Below, piece after piece: positions 11,327-24,499 of a stretch of DNA of 64,000 nucleotides. The stretch is from Stenocarpella maydis (Eukaryota; Ascomycota; Sordariomycetes; Diaporthales; Diaporthaceae): the NCBI GenBank assembly GCA_002270565.1, contig NQMI01000034.1:271681-335680 (forward strand). The letters are read 5' to 3'. A program made the position numbers and the translations under genes. The notes under the pieces were generated by a model. The model was not told the origin of the DNA, did not search any database, and saw nothing but the letters and a program-made list of their open reading frames with translations. Position 1 is the first letter of the stretch. Every line of letters starts with the position of its first letter.

Positions 11327-14300
11327 AGAGAAAAAGAAGGGCAGCAGGCAAGCTGCTCGCAACGAGGACGGGGGGGCTGTTGCGTCCCTTTCTTTGCTGA
11401 CCATCCACCGCTTCCAGCAATGAATCTGTGTTCCGTCCGCTATGTCGTCCAGGACGGCTTAAAGGAGGGTTGGTTGCTTGGCTGGCTGGCCTGGCCTGGC
11501 CTGCTTGTTAGATAGATAAAGACCTGACCTTGACCGCTTGCTTCGAGCGGTGACTTGCAATTGCGTCTCTTTCTCTGTGGCCCGGTGGGATGGGATGGAT
11601 AGAGAGATATTGGAACTTGGACGCTGGCCCGGCAGGATGATTGGAGACCGACAGACTGGGGTGGGGCCTGAGACGGAGGCTGGCGATTGCGACGAGATGT
11701 GGGCGTGGGGACGTAGGACTCTGTGAATAATAATGCCAACGACGAGGACTAAGCAACCAACGAGCCGAGAGCCGAGTCCTACGGCCCCGTCAACCTATGT
11801 GCCTAGGGTTCTGTGTACTACCAACCTGCCGTGCACATGCTGTTGCACTATCGCAGGTCCCCACCCTAGCACCACGAGGGTTGCACCGCACCGCACCGCA
11901 CCGCACCGCGCCGCGACCGCAGCTGTGTGGCTGAGGCAGAGGTACAGTGCTTTTTTATCTAGACTCCGCCGACATGGACTTGGGAGTGCCAGCACGACCA
12001 GGAGGGACAACCCTACAGCCTGGGCACACCCACATACCACCACGCAAGCGCAGCTTCAGGACGAAAATACTCTCTTCTCCTGTCGTCATCGTCTCCCTCG
12101 TCGGCAGCTGTCGTGGCAGGGCTGAGCGAGCTTGTCTGAGCCCAGAGTCCTACCTAGCCTGCCGTGTGTCTCATGATTGGTGTTCGCTCGAGGAGCCCTA
12201 CTTGGCAGTGCGGAGCACACCACATGCAGGTGTGCTGCATGCATGGCCGGGACCAGCCAGTCTGCAACGGCGGTGCTCTGTCTGGGCTGCAGTGGGATAT
12301 GCACATGAATCAATGGTGACCCTGACGAAGGATGAAGGGCCAGCTGGGAGGTTGACAAATTTGCCACGGCGTGTCTTCCCTCTCGCTCGTCATGACATGG
12401 CCTTGCCTGCCTCGCTGCCTCGTCGATGGGGACTCGCTCGAAGGCCAATTTCAGGGTGACCTGCCGCCCGCCTCTGTTGGGCATGCGCAGGGTTGCAGTC
12501 CTACGTCCGGAAGGATTCTCTGCACTGGACCACGTATGAATCCTACCACCAACCAGCCCGAGATGATAATTGGGTCGGCCGTCCCTTGGGGAAGCATCCT
12601 CGGGGGGCAGCGAGGCCAGAACCACAGGTCGAAATTCCAAATTCCAAATCAAGTGCTGGACCGTGCCGCCCATCCTGCCATCGAGAGGACACGGCAGCCA
12701 TCTGCTAGCACTGTCTGGCTGCCTATATGCAGACCATCAAGCCGGGCAAGCTCTCACTGGGCTGCGTATGTGATGCGGCCGGGTGGCACGACAGCACCAA
12801 CATGGACAAACAAAGGGCTGGCTGTTCAGCCAGATCGACATTCGCCTCCCTCCTTCACGGCCGTCCTCCCACAGGACAGATGCCCTGATTAGTACATTTC
12901 TGACACGTTACTCGGTATAGAGACGGGCAGTCAGCGCAGACGGACCGTGGGGAGTGCCGGCCTTTTGGGGGCCAAGAATCATCTAGAAGCATCTGATACT
13001 GCTGCTGCATGGCCGTCAGGTATCACTGATCCTTCGTCCGTGCTTCGTGGCGTGTTGGAATGTCATCCCGGCTTTGGATGGGCAGCGGCCGCCCTGACAA
13101 CGGCCGAGGTCCGCATTCAATGGGGCGGGCCCGCCTGAGATACACATAGGCGCTGGATGGGCCCTCTCGATCTGGGACTTGGCCTCTTTTGTTTGTCCAC
13201 TTCTTTGTCGACCCGCAAGCTCATGCTGTATTGAGACTATTACTGGCAGTCGCCAGCCCAGGCTCATCAACCTCCCCGGAAGCCACATCTCATGATGTAT
13301 GAGGTTTACGCCGGGGGTCTTTGTTCATGGACACCTCTTTTCATCCATGTGCAAGCCTGACAGCCACCGGGCGGTGAGAAGCCCTCCGAACTTTCAAACC
13401 ATGCGCGCCGGGCCGAGCGAACGGGTGCACCCTGGAGGACCAACTAGAAAACAGACCATGTGGGCTAGGTGGGCTGCCTTATGCCGAGGCAGTGTACGCG
13501 GCGAAGGGACAGGGTAGTCCTGTCTCAACCAGGATCGCCCAAGGGCCGTGCTCTGGTCAACTCTGGTCCTGCGTCCTGCATGCCACCACCAGGAACCGAA
13601 GCCAAAATCTCCACTACGTAGAGTGCTATCCATAGCAGCAGTGACTTCGCCGTCACCATCGCCTGTCAGCAGCACCGCCTTCTTGAACATCGTCGCTGTC
13701 GACTTGGAAAGAAGTGAGCCGAATATAGCTCCTGCAGACCACCGACACAGCGACTAGTAGTCCTGTTCTAAACCCAAATCTCCTCAACCACGAGCCCAGC
13801 CGAGCAAACCCAAAAGCCCTTCCGCTACCCGCCCGGCAGTGCAACCGACAGAACGCCGGCAGCGCAGCAGGGGGGCGGAGCTGCGGCTGAGCCCATGTGG
13901 GCACTGGGAACAGCTGAGCCGGCGGCCGGGTGCAGGGTTCTTCTGCTCCCCTCACCAACACCACCACCACCACACCGCGGCGCTTAAGGACTGTTAATAC
14001 ACCAGCAGGATTGCGCTGGCAGAGCGAACAAGACGGGTAAGGGAGAAACAGCCGCCCAGTCACATATGCGCATTTTCAGTGCGACTGTGTCGCGTGGCAC
14101 TGCAGCCATCTTTCTGTTAGATATTGGTCGCTAGCAGTTACGTACCTCTTCCTGTCTGACCGTGACTTGAAATTAGCAGCGACTGACGCCGCTGGAATGA
14201 CCCTCGCGGCTATTGTCACTGACTGTGTGGCCCCTGATTTGGTCGCTTGCCGCGGCATGAGTATGCTGGCCGCTCACTGCCGCTCAAAATGACTGCCATG

Positions 14301-15085
14301 CGCGACACAGCACGCACGTTTTTCACATGTTTTCTCGTCCCCCCTTCTGTGTCCTTGCTCATAATCTTACGTTATTGTTGTCAGCTTGCTTCGTAGATAA
14401 CAATTCCATGGAGGCTGCTGCGTTGCTACAGGCAGTTAGACTGGATGCGATCAAAGCACCGAAATGAAGGGGGCTGCATTGTTTAGGAATATGCTTTGCG
14501 CCGCTGATCCGGCCTGACATGTCGTTCCAAGACATATTCTTGAATCGCGGCGGCCCTCCATAAAGGTTAAGCCCAGCTGGTGTGCCTAAATAGGTGCTGA
14601 CCCTGAAACCCCATCGATATGTGTACAAGATAGTCGAGTCTACAATTCCGTTGCGGGCTTGGAACCTCATTTCAGACATGGATATATTGTGTTGGATTTT
14701 CCTGGGGAAATGTGTCCCAACCATTGGGCATGTTCTGCCCTTCAATAGACCAGGCTCTCTGTTGCAAGAGCCTCCGTGCAACGGGATACTGTTATGTAAG
14801 CACTATCGGTAGGCTGAGACAAGGGCCGTCATCGGCAACCACTCACAAAAAAGTTAATGTTCAGCAACGCGATGTATTGAATGCGACTCCGAGTCAACGG
14901 ATTTGACAGTTCTTCGAGCGCACTGCGCTCAAACCTTTGCTCGCCATGTCACGCAGAGTAGTGGGTAATTTTCTGGTACCAATTAATCCCTCACAGTAAA
15001 CTGACCGTGTCTCTGTTAGGTTGCGAACGGCCCATGGGCTCGATCCCTCTGCCAGGCGAACGCCCGCCTCTCGGTCCAGAACGTA
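10403..15085. other. 4.7-kb gene-free stretch with many microsatellites
   Basis: I find no coding frame with a domain or coherent splice structure. The first half is GC-rich and simple in sequence: TTGCCG words near 10943-10970, GGAAAAT words near 11296-11325, GGCCT words near 11475-11500, and a CCGCA run near 11882-11915. It lies between two divergently transcribed genes (the Hsp70-like gene and LYS4), so it holds both promoters and perhaps long leaders or a non-coding transcript. Confidence 0.5.
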
Positions 15086-17458
15086 ATGAGTCAACGGCTC
15101 CTGCGCGCGTCGTTCCACCAGCTTTCATACCGCCGCCTGGCTAGGACGGCGATACCCACCGGCCGCGCGGCATTCTCGCAAGTTCACGAGGCCGAATTCT
15201 CCTTCGCAGATATCCCAACCAACAACAAAACCCCACAGACCCTGACCGAGAAGATCGTCCAGCGCCATGCCGTCGGTCTCCCGGAGGGGAAGCTCGTCCG
15301 GAGCGGCGACTACGTACAGATCGAGCCCTACCGGTGCATGTCGCACGACAACACATGGCCCATCGCGAAGAAGTTCATGTCCATGGGCGCCACCCGGGTC
15401 AAGGACCCCAGCCAGTTGGTTTTCGCACTGGACCATGATGTCCAGAACAAGACCGAGTCCAACTTGAAGAAATATGAGCAGATCCAGGAGTTTGCGAAGA
15501 AGCACGGAGTTGTTTTTTTCCCTGCTGGTTACGCCATTGGTCACCAGGTCATGGTAAGTGTGCCAGACGGCTCGGGATGCGGAGCTGCGCATGCCAACTG
15601 ACGCCTTGTCAGGTCGAAGAGTTGTTTGTCTGGCCTGGCACTTTGTGCGTGGCATCTGACAGCCATAGCAATATGTATGGTGGCATTAGCGCTTTGGGGA
15701 CCGCTCTTGTGAGGACTGATGCGGCGTCTATTTGGGCGACCAAGAAGAGTTGGTTCCAGATCCCTCCCGTTGCGCAGGTGACTCTCACAGGGACATTACC
15801 TGCGGGAGTTACCGGGAAGGACGTGATAGTCGCGCTGTGCGGACTCTTCAACAGCGACGTGCTCAACCATGCGGTTGAGTTCACTGGCTCTGAGGAAACA
15901 ATGGCTAGTATCTCGGTGGACAACAGACTTACGATCAGTAACATGTCAACAGAGTGGTCTGCGCTTTCAGCAATGGTGTGTTCCTCATCTCGAAATGACT
16001 GCGCGGCGGAAACATTTACTGATATCAAACGCGGAACAGTTCCCAATAGACCGGACCTTAGAGCGCTGGCTGCGATACAAGGCTACAGAGGCGGCGATGA
16101 ATGAGGACCGAACGACCAAGGACCGGATCACACATGAGAAGATTGACGAGCTCTACGCCAACCCCGTCCACGCCGACCCCGGAGCACACTACGCTAAGAA
16201 GCTATATCTCAACCTCTCTACCCTGTCACCCTATGTCTCAGGGCCCAACTCGGTCAAGGTCTCGACTCCTCTCAGCGAGCTCGCGCCAAAGAAAATCAAG
16301 GTTGACAGGGCGTACATTGTGTCCTGCACCAATTCCAGAGCCTCTGACCTTGCCGCAGCAGCTAAGGTTTTCCAGGATGCGGCAAAGGCTAACGGCGGCA
16401 AGACCCCTAAGGTCGCTGACGGTGTCAAGATGTACATCGCAGCGGCTTCCATTCGTGAGCAGGAGATGGCTGAGGACCAGGGCAGCTGGCAGACTCTGCT
16501 CGAAGCCGGCGCTATCCCACTCCCGGCCTCGTGTGGGCCTTGTATCGGACTAGGGACTGGTCTGTTGGAGCCCGGTGAGGTTGGAATTTCCGCCTCTAAC
16601 CGCAACTTCAAGGGGCGCATGGGCTCTCGAGATGCTCTCGCCTACCTTGCCAGCCCTGAAGTCGTCGCCGCCAGTGCTCTCAACGGCGTCATCTCAGGCA
16701 CAGGTGAATACGTGGTCCCAGAAAACTACTCTGGGGTTGAATACGGCTACGGCACTGGACGACCGGCAACCGCAGAGAGCGAGCTTAGCAACGCTCTGGA
16801 GCAGCTCGAGTCACTCATTGACCGTGTGGAGTCCTCAGTCGGTGGCGATGACACGTCATCGAAAAGCACTACTCAGATTCTCCCTGGCTTCCCGGAGAAG
16901 ATCACCGGAGAGATCGTGTTCTGCGATGCCGACAACCTGGACACTGATAACATTTATCCCGGAAAGTACACGTACCAAGATGACATCACAAAAGAGGGCA
17001 TGGCCGAAGTTTGCATGTCGAACTACGACCCCCAATTCGGCTCCGTCGCCAAGCCAAACGACATCCTCGTGTCAGGGTTCAACTTTGGCTGCGGCTCCTC
17101 AAGAGAGCAAGCCGCAACGGCAATCCTGGCCAAGCAGATCCCCCTGGTCGTGGCGGGCAGCTTCGGAAACATCTTCTCGCGCAACAGCATCAACAACGCA
17201 CTCCTGGGCCTGGAGGTCCCGCGCCTCATCGAGCGCCTCCGCGCCACCTTCCCCAAGTCGGACAAGACGCCCACCCGGCGGACAGGGTGGACCCTGACGT
17301 GGGACGTGGCGCGGAGCACCATCGAGGTGCGGGAGGGCGAGGGCGGTGACCGTTGGGAGGAGAAGGTCGGCGAGTTCGCGGCCAACTTGCAGGATATCGT
17401 CGCCAAGGGCGGCTTGACGGAGTGGACCAAGCACGAGATCTCCAAGTCGGAGTCATAG
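15086..17458 (+). CDS. LYS4: Homoaconitase, mitochondrial
   Basis: Exons 15086-15553, 15613-15975 and 16040-17458 encode 749 residues. Introns 15554-15612 (GTAAGT..CAG) and 15976-16039 (GTGTGT..CAG) both fall in phase 0. The protein belongs to the aconitase family: DSHSNMYGG in the first part, the iron-sulfur cluster cysteines in VSCTNSR (about residue 370) and SCGPCIG (about 441-444), and the C-terminal swivel domain with [10 protein letters not shown] (about 628). Overall sequence fits fungal homoaconitase, which converts homocitrate towards homoisocitrate in the alpha-aminoadipate route of lysine synthesis. The N-terminus is basic, with Arg, Ser and Ala and no acidic residues, as for mitochondrial import. 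A phosphopantetheinyl transferase at 35761, needed to activate aminoadipate reductase of the same pathway, is in the window but not adjacent. Confidence 0.93.
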
Positions 17459-20400
17459 ATACCTTTCTGAAAAGCGTTGTGAGGCCGGAGCGTGATGGTT
17501 ACAAAAATGACCTGTCGAATATAAAGAAATAAAATTACCTGCAATCTCACGAGCGACGTACGTGACCGTTTTAAGCATGCCGCATCCGCGATGATGAGGG
17601 GCTCCAGGCTGGAGAGCGGTCAGGCAGATCCTGTAGAAGCGTGAGAAGATTGAGACTCTTTCCTGTCAAGGTCGACCGAAGTCCTCGACTGTGCGAGATA
17701 GAAACCCCTAGACTAGCAGATGGATGCAGACACACATGAGAATTCTTCGGGATCGAGTGGTTGAAGATGTTTGTGGGCGACCGTAAGTAAGACCGGCTTA
17801 ATTATATGGCCATGGTTTTGTGGGAAGAAGGAAGCAAGAAGAGAGACTTAAAGAAAAGAGATTAGAGAAATGCCCTTGATCTTGAAGAGCACGGCGTCGG
17901 CATCTATGAATGTGTGCCTATACTTTCTGTCAGCTCTCAGGCATTCTAGACCTAAAACAGTTGCTAGAACCGCGGAAATGTGTCTAAGTATTGAGAAGAG
18001 TAGTTAGAAAAGCTAGAATCAATACCGGTACCCGTCACGTAGGAGCCTAACTTGTGGTCATGTAACAACAGCACACCAAGCGGCTGCGAATCGCACTTGC
18101 TTCGAGTCTATGGACTCTGAACCAAAATTCGGCCCTTTTGTGCTCGATGAAAAGAGACACATCGAGCACTCCAAACCTTGGAAGAGCCCTAGTTAAGCGT
18201 TTTCTTTCAGGCTGGGAGGGTATCACCTCGCTTCGCCATGCTCGAGCAGTAGGGTACATACTCTCCAGCTACTGAGAAGACGTTTGAACTTGTATGATCT
18301 CAACTCACGAGCGCGGAGAACCTCGTTACTGAGGCGATTATTGTACGGCACATAATAATAGATCCCGAAAACTGCTTGCTGACTGGGTTGCTCCTGCCAC
18401 AGGCATGAGTCAAGAATGCTTCTTGTGGCGAGGATTTCTCTACCTTGTGACTTCATCCAGACACAATTGTTCAGGAGCACAGCTGTTCTAGCTTACACCA
18501 GAAGGGATTAGTTCCTAGGCGTTTCCATGGAGCAGCCTAATAGATGAGTCTCAACCACGTGTTGCGTGTTGGAGTCAATGCATGCAGTAGTCAGCGGGAA
18601 GCCGGTCTCACTTTGTGAGGTTGCCTTGAAGCCAACCTGCAACTGAGTCCCGGCTCAAGGAGTCAGGATGAAAACGGTATTGCGAGCGGCCCGCCGATGG
18701 CTTGGCGGAAGAACAAAGCTATTAAGAGGATCAACAGACAAAGATGCCAGGGCGAAATATTCTTGGCCGTTGTGAGTGTATCCTGCATTCTTCATAATTG
18801 CTTTTCTGAAGCCAGAGCTCTTCCAACAAGACAACCCGAGGAAGGTCCTAGAAGTCAAATCGGACTGCGGCAATCGGAGGCTGGGCAAAGATGGAACCTT
18901 CCATTGTCGATTAGGGCGCACGTGCCGCCTGGCCAGGTTGTTTTGTTCTGGCGCATGAAGTTTGGGCATCATGGCCATTACTCGATCAAATATGGCACCC
19001 TTCCCTTGCCCTCTTGGCGCGGGATGAGACTTCGACTCGCAGTCTATTGAGACGTCCCCGACGAGCTGACCAAGACAGCACAGCATATGCGGTAGACGTT
19101 TTCTAAAGGCTGGCCGCGTCGCGAGGGTACAAGTGGCCGCCATGCTGCTCTTGTTCACGCCCGTCCTGGATTCGCTTGACCAGAGACTATGCAGTGAGCT
19201 TTGTTGTTGATGTCTCTGGATCTGTGGGCTGAATGTTGTCGTCAAGCGGACACGTCGAACTCGTGGGTTCCTTCAAGTTTGGGTGCCCTTGTAAGGCCCA
19301 CACAGTCAGATTTTGATCTTGTCCGAGTTGCCACCGCAACTTATAGAGCAAAGCCATCAGCCAGCTCCAGACTTGATCCAATGCAGGAAGCCTGCGTGGG
19401 ATATGGTCCTTGCTCGTCTTGATTGCGCCTGGAATCCCTGCTCATCGCAGGCCACAGATACCACGAGGGAAACGGATTGTGAATGCCGGGTGCACACCAG
19501 CTTGAGCGATTCAAAACGACATTGCTGGACTGCAGACATTAGCGCTGGTCTCGACGGCCAAGTGCAATTGGTAGCGCTGTCGTTTCTGAGGGGTCAGCCT
19601 CAAGCAGCAAGCCGTTTGAAGAAATGTTGCAGGTTTGGGCCTCGTGGACCTAGCGGGTGTGTGATTAATTCGTATCACTCGCAAGAGGTGGTGTCGCGTG
19701 ATTTGTTCTTTTATTGCCGCAGCATTTATATGCTCTCCCCTCATCTGTAGTGGTTTGGAGTCCTGGTCCTAGCCTGGCCCCTTTGGCCTGCTGGGGGTCG
19801 GCTGTCGGTGGCGCCTCCCTCTCGTGAGGTGAGTGTGAGGTTCGTGTCCTCGTGACTTTATTAGCAGAGTGGCATCCCGTCGTGCTGGACCTCATAATAA
19901 GAAATCCCGGGAGCAAAGACACCTCGGCCTACCTACTTCGGGCAACGTCCGCCCACGACCTGATGCCATCAATTCGGTCCTTTCGCCGCCCTCAGGCCCC
20001 CACATCACCTGCTCCATCTCCAGAGAAGAGGCTCTCGCTCCCTCTGTATCGACCAGAGTACGCACGCACTACGAGACGGAGACTTCTGTATCGATATCAC
20101 GACATCCTGAATCTCGTGCGGCCCTGGTCAGTTGAGCAACCGTGGCGGCGACAACGGCTGGGCTGACTGCTCAATTGGCAACTCATCGCGGTGGAAAGAC
20201 CCAGCCAGCACCTCAGACAGGCCCCATCTCGACTCATTCGCGGCGGCTCTCCTTTCTCCACGGGCACCCACGATTTCCTCCACGACTGCCTCCGTTCCAC
20301 CACAGTTTCCCCGACGAGTTCTCGTCACCCAATCACAGGCCCACTGTCAAATTCTGTGGGCTGAAGTAGCAGCTCTGCAACTGTGGATACGACCTGCCGT

Positions 20401-21877
20401 GCTACGTCATTCGGCCCCGGCTGTTGCCATTTCTCGGTGCGAGGTTCCCTGGAAGCACGCCGTCACCGAATCGATCAATCGCCCGTCAGCGATCCGTCCG
20501 GGTGCGGTGTCCCAAACTGCTGGGCCAACCGACAAAGTGCATGTGCTGCCGTGCCACGCCCACGAGGCAGTCCACCATCCACCCGGTCGCTAAAGCACCA
20601 CCTGCAGCGCAAGCTTGAGGCCTTGCATGAGGTGGCACGGCGATACCACCTTAGCATAGATAACCGCGCAGACAATCATTCACCGGGGGGGCTTGACCGC
20701 CCAGCAATCAAGGCGCTCGCTACTCCACCATCTCCCTCATTGCAGTCTGCCTCCCCAAGCCCCCCGCCATCCAATCTTTGTGTGTGTTGTATCAGCACAA
20801 ATTCTCGCTGGTCTGGACTCGTCCCGTCGCGCCCAGTTCGACTGAGCCTCCTCGAGTCGCCCGCGAACAGCAGCAGGGGTTGCGCAGATATCGGTCGCTC
20901 ATGATCTCATTCCAGGCCTCGCCTGCAGCACATCCGGCCCTTTTTCCTCGCTCCACTGGAATCGCCCCGAGTCTCCGCCGGCCGACAAGGCCACAGGCTT
21001 GTTGCTGGTAGTCTGCCCGGACAGCTTGTGTCCCTGGTTGACCTTGGAGGTACCTCGCCCACCACCAGCGGCGCGCCCTTCCAGCTGGGACAGCAGGATC
21101 CATCACCCACTTGCCCGGCTCCTCATGCCTGCGGCAGGGTCTGCTGCGTAGGAGGAGGGAAGTTTGAAAGAGGTGCTCCGGAAGCTTAAGCGGAAACGGT
21201 GGAGGCACGGCCTCCCCGCGGCTGAGCAATCCTAGCGGCGGGCTCTACGTCACTGGGATTGGACATCCCGCCTCTCGGTCTCGAGCTCTTGTGCGACGGC
21301 CGTCAAGCTGGAGAGGCCATCCTCGCACGGCAGCGCCTCCTGGCGTGCCATTGACGACCCAGCCGCAACCGCTGGCGGCCCAGACTCTGGTTTCCCGAAG
21401 AACAAAAGCCACGGCCAGGCGCGGAAGCCTTGTTCGTCCTCACCACCTATAGATACCTCGATCCTCAGGCCGGTATACCTCTGCTGTGCCTTGCTCCCTG
21501 TGCTAATCTTAGTAAGTCTCGTCCAGGTCACTCTGAGGTCACCATAACGGCCGACGGGTCCCCCAGCCAGGCCAGCTTGGCTTTTTTAGCCGCACTCCCC
21601 AGAAAGTCCCAGCTGGTCCTGCGCCTGTGCCCCGCACAATCTCACCACTCCCCCCGTCCCGTCGCCTGTCGCCTGAAGGCTAGCTAACCCTGCTCCCTGC
21701 TGCTAGCTCCTGCAGCTGGTACTTCGTGACGCCAAGCTGCTCTACTCCTCCCATATAATCGCGCCCTTCCCTCTCTCCCGTCCCTCCTACTCCCCTCTCG
21801 CCCAGATATCCCCAGAGCCCGTGTGCGAGAACCCCCAAGTCTTTCCCACCTCAGCTCCCACATCCATACCTCTCACA
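17459..21877. other. 4.4-kb gene-free stretch upstream of glucokinase
   Basis: No supported gene. Frames of up to 196 codons occur on both strands, but they carry no domain, have erratic composition, and overlap each other. The last few hundred bases before the glucokinase start are strongly CT-rich (for example 21760-21800), typical of fungal promoters and transcription start regions. The right half may be a long 5' leader or non-coding transcript. Confidence 0.5.
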
Positions 21878-23778
21878 ATGGGGCTTACGGCAGAGACAAC
21901 CCGCGTCGTGCACGAGTTCGACCTCAACGACGCCGACCTCAACAACGGCGTCGCCGAGTTCCTCAGGCAGATGGGTGCGTGTTCTCCAGCTCTCACTGTT
22001 CCACTGGTTTGACTGACAACTCATTCTCTTTAGACGAGGGACTCGAGAGGGACGGCACCAGTATGAGCCAGATTCCTACTTACGTCACTGGCGTCCCCAA
22101 CGGCACCGAGAAGGTAAGCTTTGCACGTCTCTTGTGCGCATTGTGCGCCGCGGCTGATTTTTATCCGCGCAGGGTCTCTACCTCGCCGTCGATCTGGGCG
22201 GGACGAACTTTCGAGTCTGCTCCATCCATCTGAACGGTGATACGACATTCAACCTCACCTACTCAAAAGTCGCCATACCCAGGGAGCTTATGACAGCCAA
22301 GACCTCCAGGGAGCTGTTTGCCTTCCTGGCGAAGCAGATCGAGATTTTCCTGCGCACACACCACAGCGAGCACTTTGAGCACCGCCTACGGAGGCGCTTC
22401 ACATTCAGCAACCCCGAGGGCTTCAGGGATGAGGAAGTGTTCCGACTTGGCTTCACGTTCAGCTTCCCCGTCCAACAAGTCGGTATCAATAAGGGTATAC
22501 TGATGCGGTGGACAAAGGGTTTCGACATCCCCGACGCGGTGGGCAAGGATGTTTGCCAACTGCTGCAGACCGAGATTGACAAGCTGGGGCTGCCTGTCAA
22601 GGTCGCCGCGCTCGTCAATGACACGGTGGGAACGCTGATGGCCCGCTCTTACACATCACCGGGCAAGAAGGGCACAGTCCTGGGGGCAATCTTCGGCACC
22701 GGCACCAACGGCGCATATGTGGAGAAGCTCTCGAATATCAAGAAGCCTGTGCAGGGTGCCTTTGACACAACTACGGGAGACATGATCATCAACACCGAGT
22801 GGGGTTCTTTCGACAACCAGCTGAATGTACTTCCCAACACGACGTGGGACAAGCAGTTGGATAAGGACAGCATCAACCCTGGCATCCAGATGTTCGAGAA
22901 GCGTGTTTCTGGCATGTTCCTGGGCGAGATTCTGCGCCTGGCCATTGTCGACCTGCTGAAGGACGAGAACGTGCAGCTCTTCAAGGACGAGAACTCCAGC
23001 TCGAACGACTGGCGGTCGACAACGACCATCGCCCAAGAATCCGGCATTTTCAGGCAATGGGGAGTCGACACATCTATCATGTCCGTTGCAGCTGCAGACA
23101 ACACTCCTGACCTCGGTACACTGCGACAGGCCCTGGAGGACCAGCTCCACGTGTACAGCCCCTCACTGGAGGATGCGCAGGCGTTCAAGGCCATCGCCGA
23201 GTCCGTCGGCCGCCGCGCCGCGCGTCTGTCGGCCATCAGCATCGCTGCCGTTGTGCTGAAGACCGGCAAGCTCACAGATCCGGAATGGGAGGGCGAGCCG
23301 ATCGACGTGGGCGTGGACGGCAGTCTCGTCGAGCACTACCCATACTTCCGCGACATGATCTACGAGGCTTTCCGGGCCATCGAGGGCATCGGCGAGGAAG
23401 GCGCCAACAAGATCCGCATCGGCATTGCAAAGGACGGGTCTGGCGTCGGCGCTGCGCTCATTGCTCTCGTTGCGACAGGCGAGGAGAAGTCACAGTCCAC
23501 CCCCGAGTTCCTGGAACAGGTAAGATCCACCCCGTCAAATCAAGATGCCGCTACCGCGAAGCCACTCGACTCTCCCATTGTGATCGCGGCGCCCGTTTCC
23601 TAACTCCTATGTGTCACAGCAACGTGTGTCTTCATTCTCTATTCCTGCAATCCGATGGCACCTGCGCAAGGTCCAGCCGTGGCAGTGGGCTGGGCTGGGG
23701 TTGATCGCAGGGCTCGTGGCAATCCGGAAGAAGGAGTTCTTCGTAGGTCTCTGGGGCCGGTACGTGGCCCGTAGATAA
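21878..23778 (+). CDS. Glucokinase, with a possible C-terminal membrane tail
   Basis: Exons 21878-21974, 22034-22113, 22173-23519 and 23620-23778 give 560 residues. The hexokinase fold is clear: YLAVDLGGTNFRVCS (about 61-75, ATP phosphate binding), the sugar-binding stretch with catalytic Asp in ALVNDTVGTLMA (about 204), GAIFGTGTNGAY (about 230) and INTEWGSF. Sequence is closer to fungal glucokinase than to hexokinase I/II. It phosphorylates glucose at the entry to glycolysis. The last intron, 23520-23619, has a GTAAGA donor, a CTAAC branch site and a CACAG acceptor; removing it replaces a short polar tail by a 52-residue tail with a hydrophobic stretch (WAGLGLIAGLVAI) flanked by basic residues. 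If the intron is retained, the protein ends at 23603. Family members I know usually end before such a tail. Confidence 0.92.
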
Positions 23779-24499
23779 AATCGGGCCGGGCCTGAAGGGG
23801 CGTGCATACACATGTAGTAGGCAGGATACACGCGTGTCTTGTCTGCCCCATTTTAATAACTGTATATGATATGACTGTATGGTTGGTTGGGGCACTCCAT
23901 CGGAAAGCGGGTTTTCCAGTTTGTTTGGTTTGGCTTTGGGCAATGCTCTGCAAAATTGCAACTTGCATTTCTGATCGAGGATATTTTTTATGGTTCCAAA
24001 CCGGAGTTCGTGCCCAGAATTGGTCAATTGTCGGACCGTTCTCTGCCGGTGGGTCGTTCTCGAGTCTTTGAAATAGCAGTACATGTACTCTACCCAACGG
24101 CACGTCGCACGCCGGTATGATGCCTTGTAGTATGCTATGCAGAACTCGATGGCTCGATCCATGATGTCTTCTCTAAGCGATACGTCTATCCTGTTGAATA
24201 TGCCGTCTTCTCCCATGGCTACAATGAGTGCCGGTGTGTCGCCCTGGCAGTGTCTACAATGCCTCTATCAGCAGAATTCTTCTGCGGTACCAGGGCATGC
24301 TCGAATAGTCAATAGACCAGAAACCCAAAACCGCCAGCTATACCCTATGAGAGACCCATCCTATGCTGTCCTGGTGTACCGCCGTCTCTATCATGCCGCC
24401 TATAAACGCCTATTGTTTTGTGACCCTCACAACACCACAGGTTTCCATCTAGTCCCGCCTCTCCGCTGGAAACAACAAACCCACCCCGCCCGGATAGGA
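23779..24499. other. Intergenic region between convergent genes
   Basis: About 0.7 kb between the glucokinase and the minus-strand acetyltransferase. Frames here are short and overlapping. I see no feature beyond likely 3' untranslated sequence of both genes. Confidence 0.5.

Noticed and set aside
12086..12673. Minus-strand frame of 195 codons in the gene-free stretch
   Set aside because: No domain, no splice context and composition like its other frames.
20383..20904. Overlapping frames upstream of glucokinase (to 173 codons)
   Set aside because: Open in several frames at once, which reflects composition; no domain.
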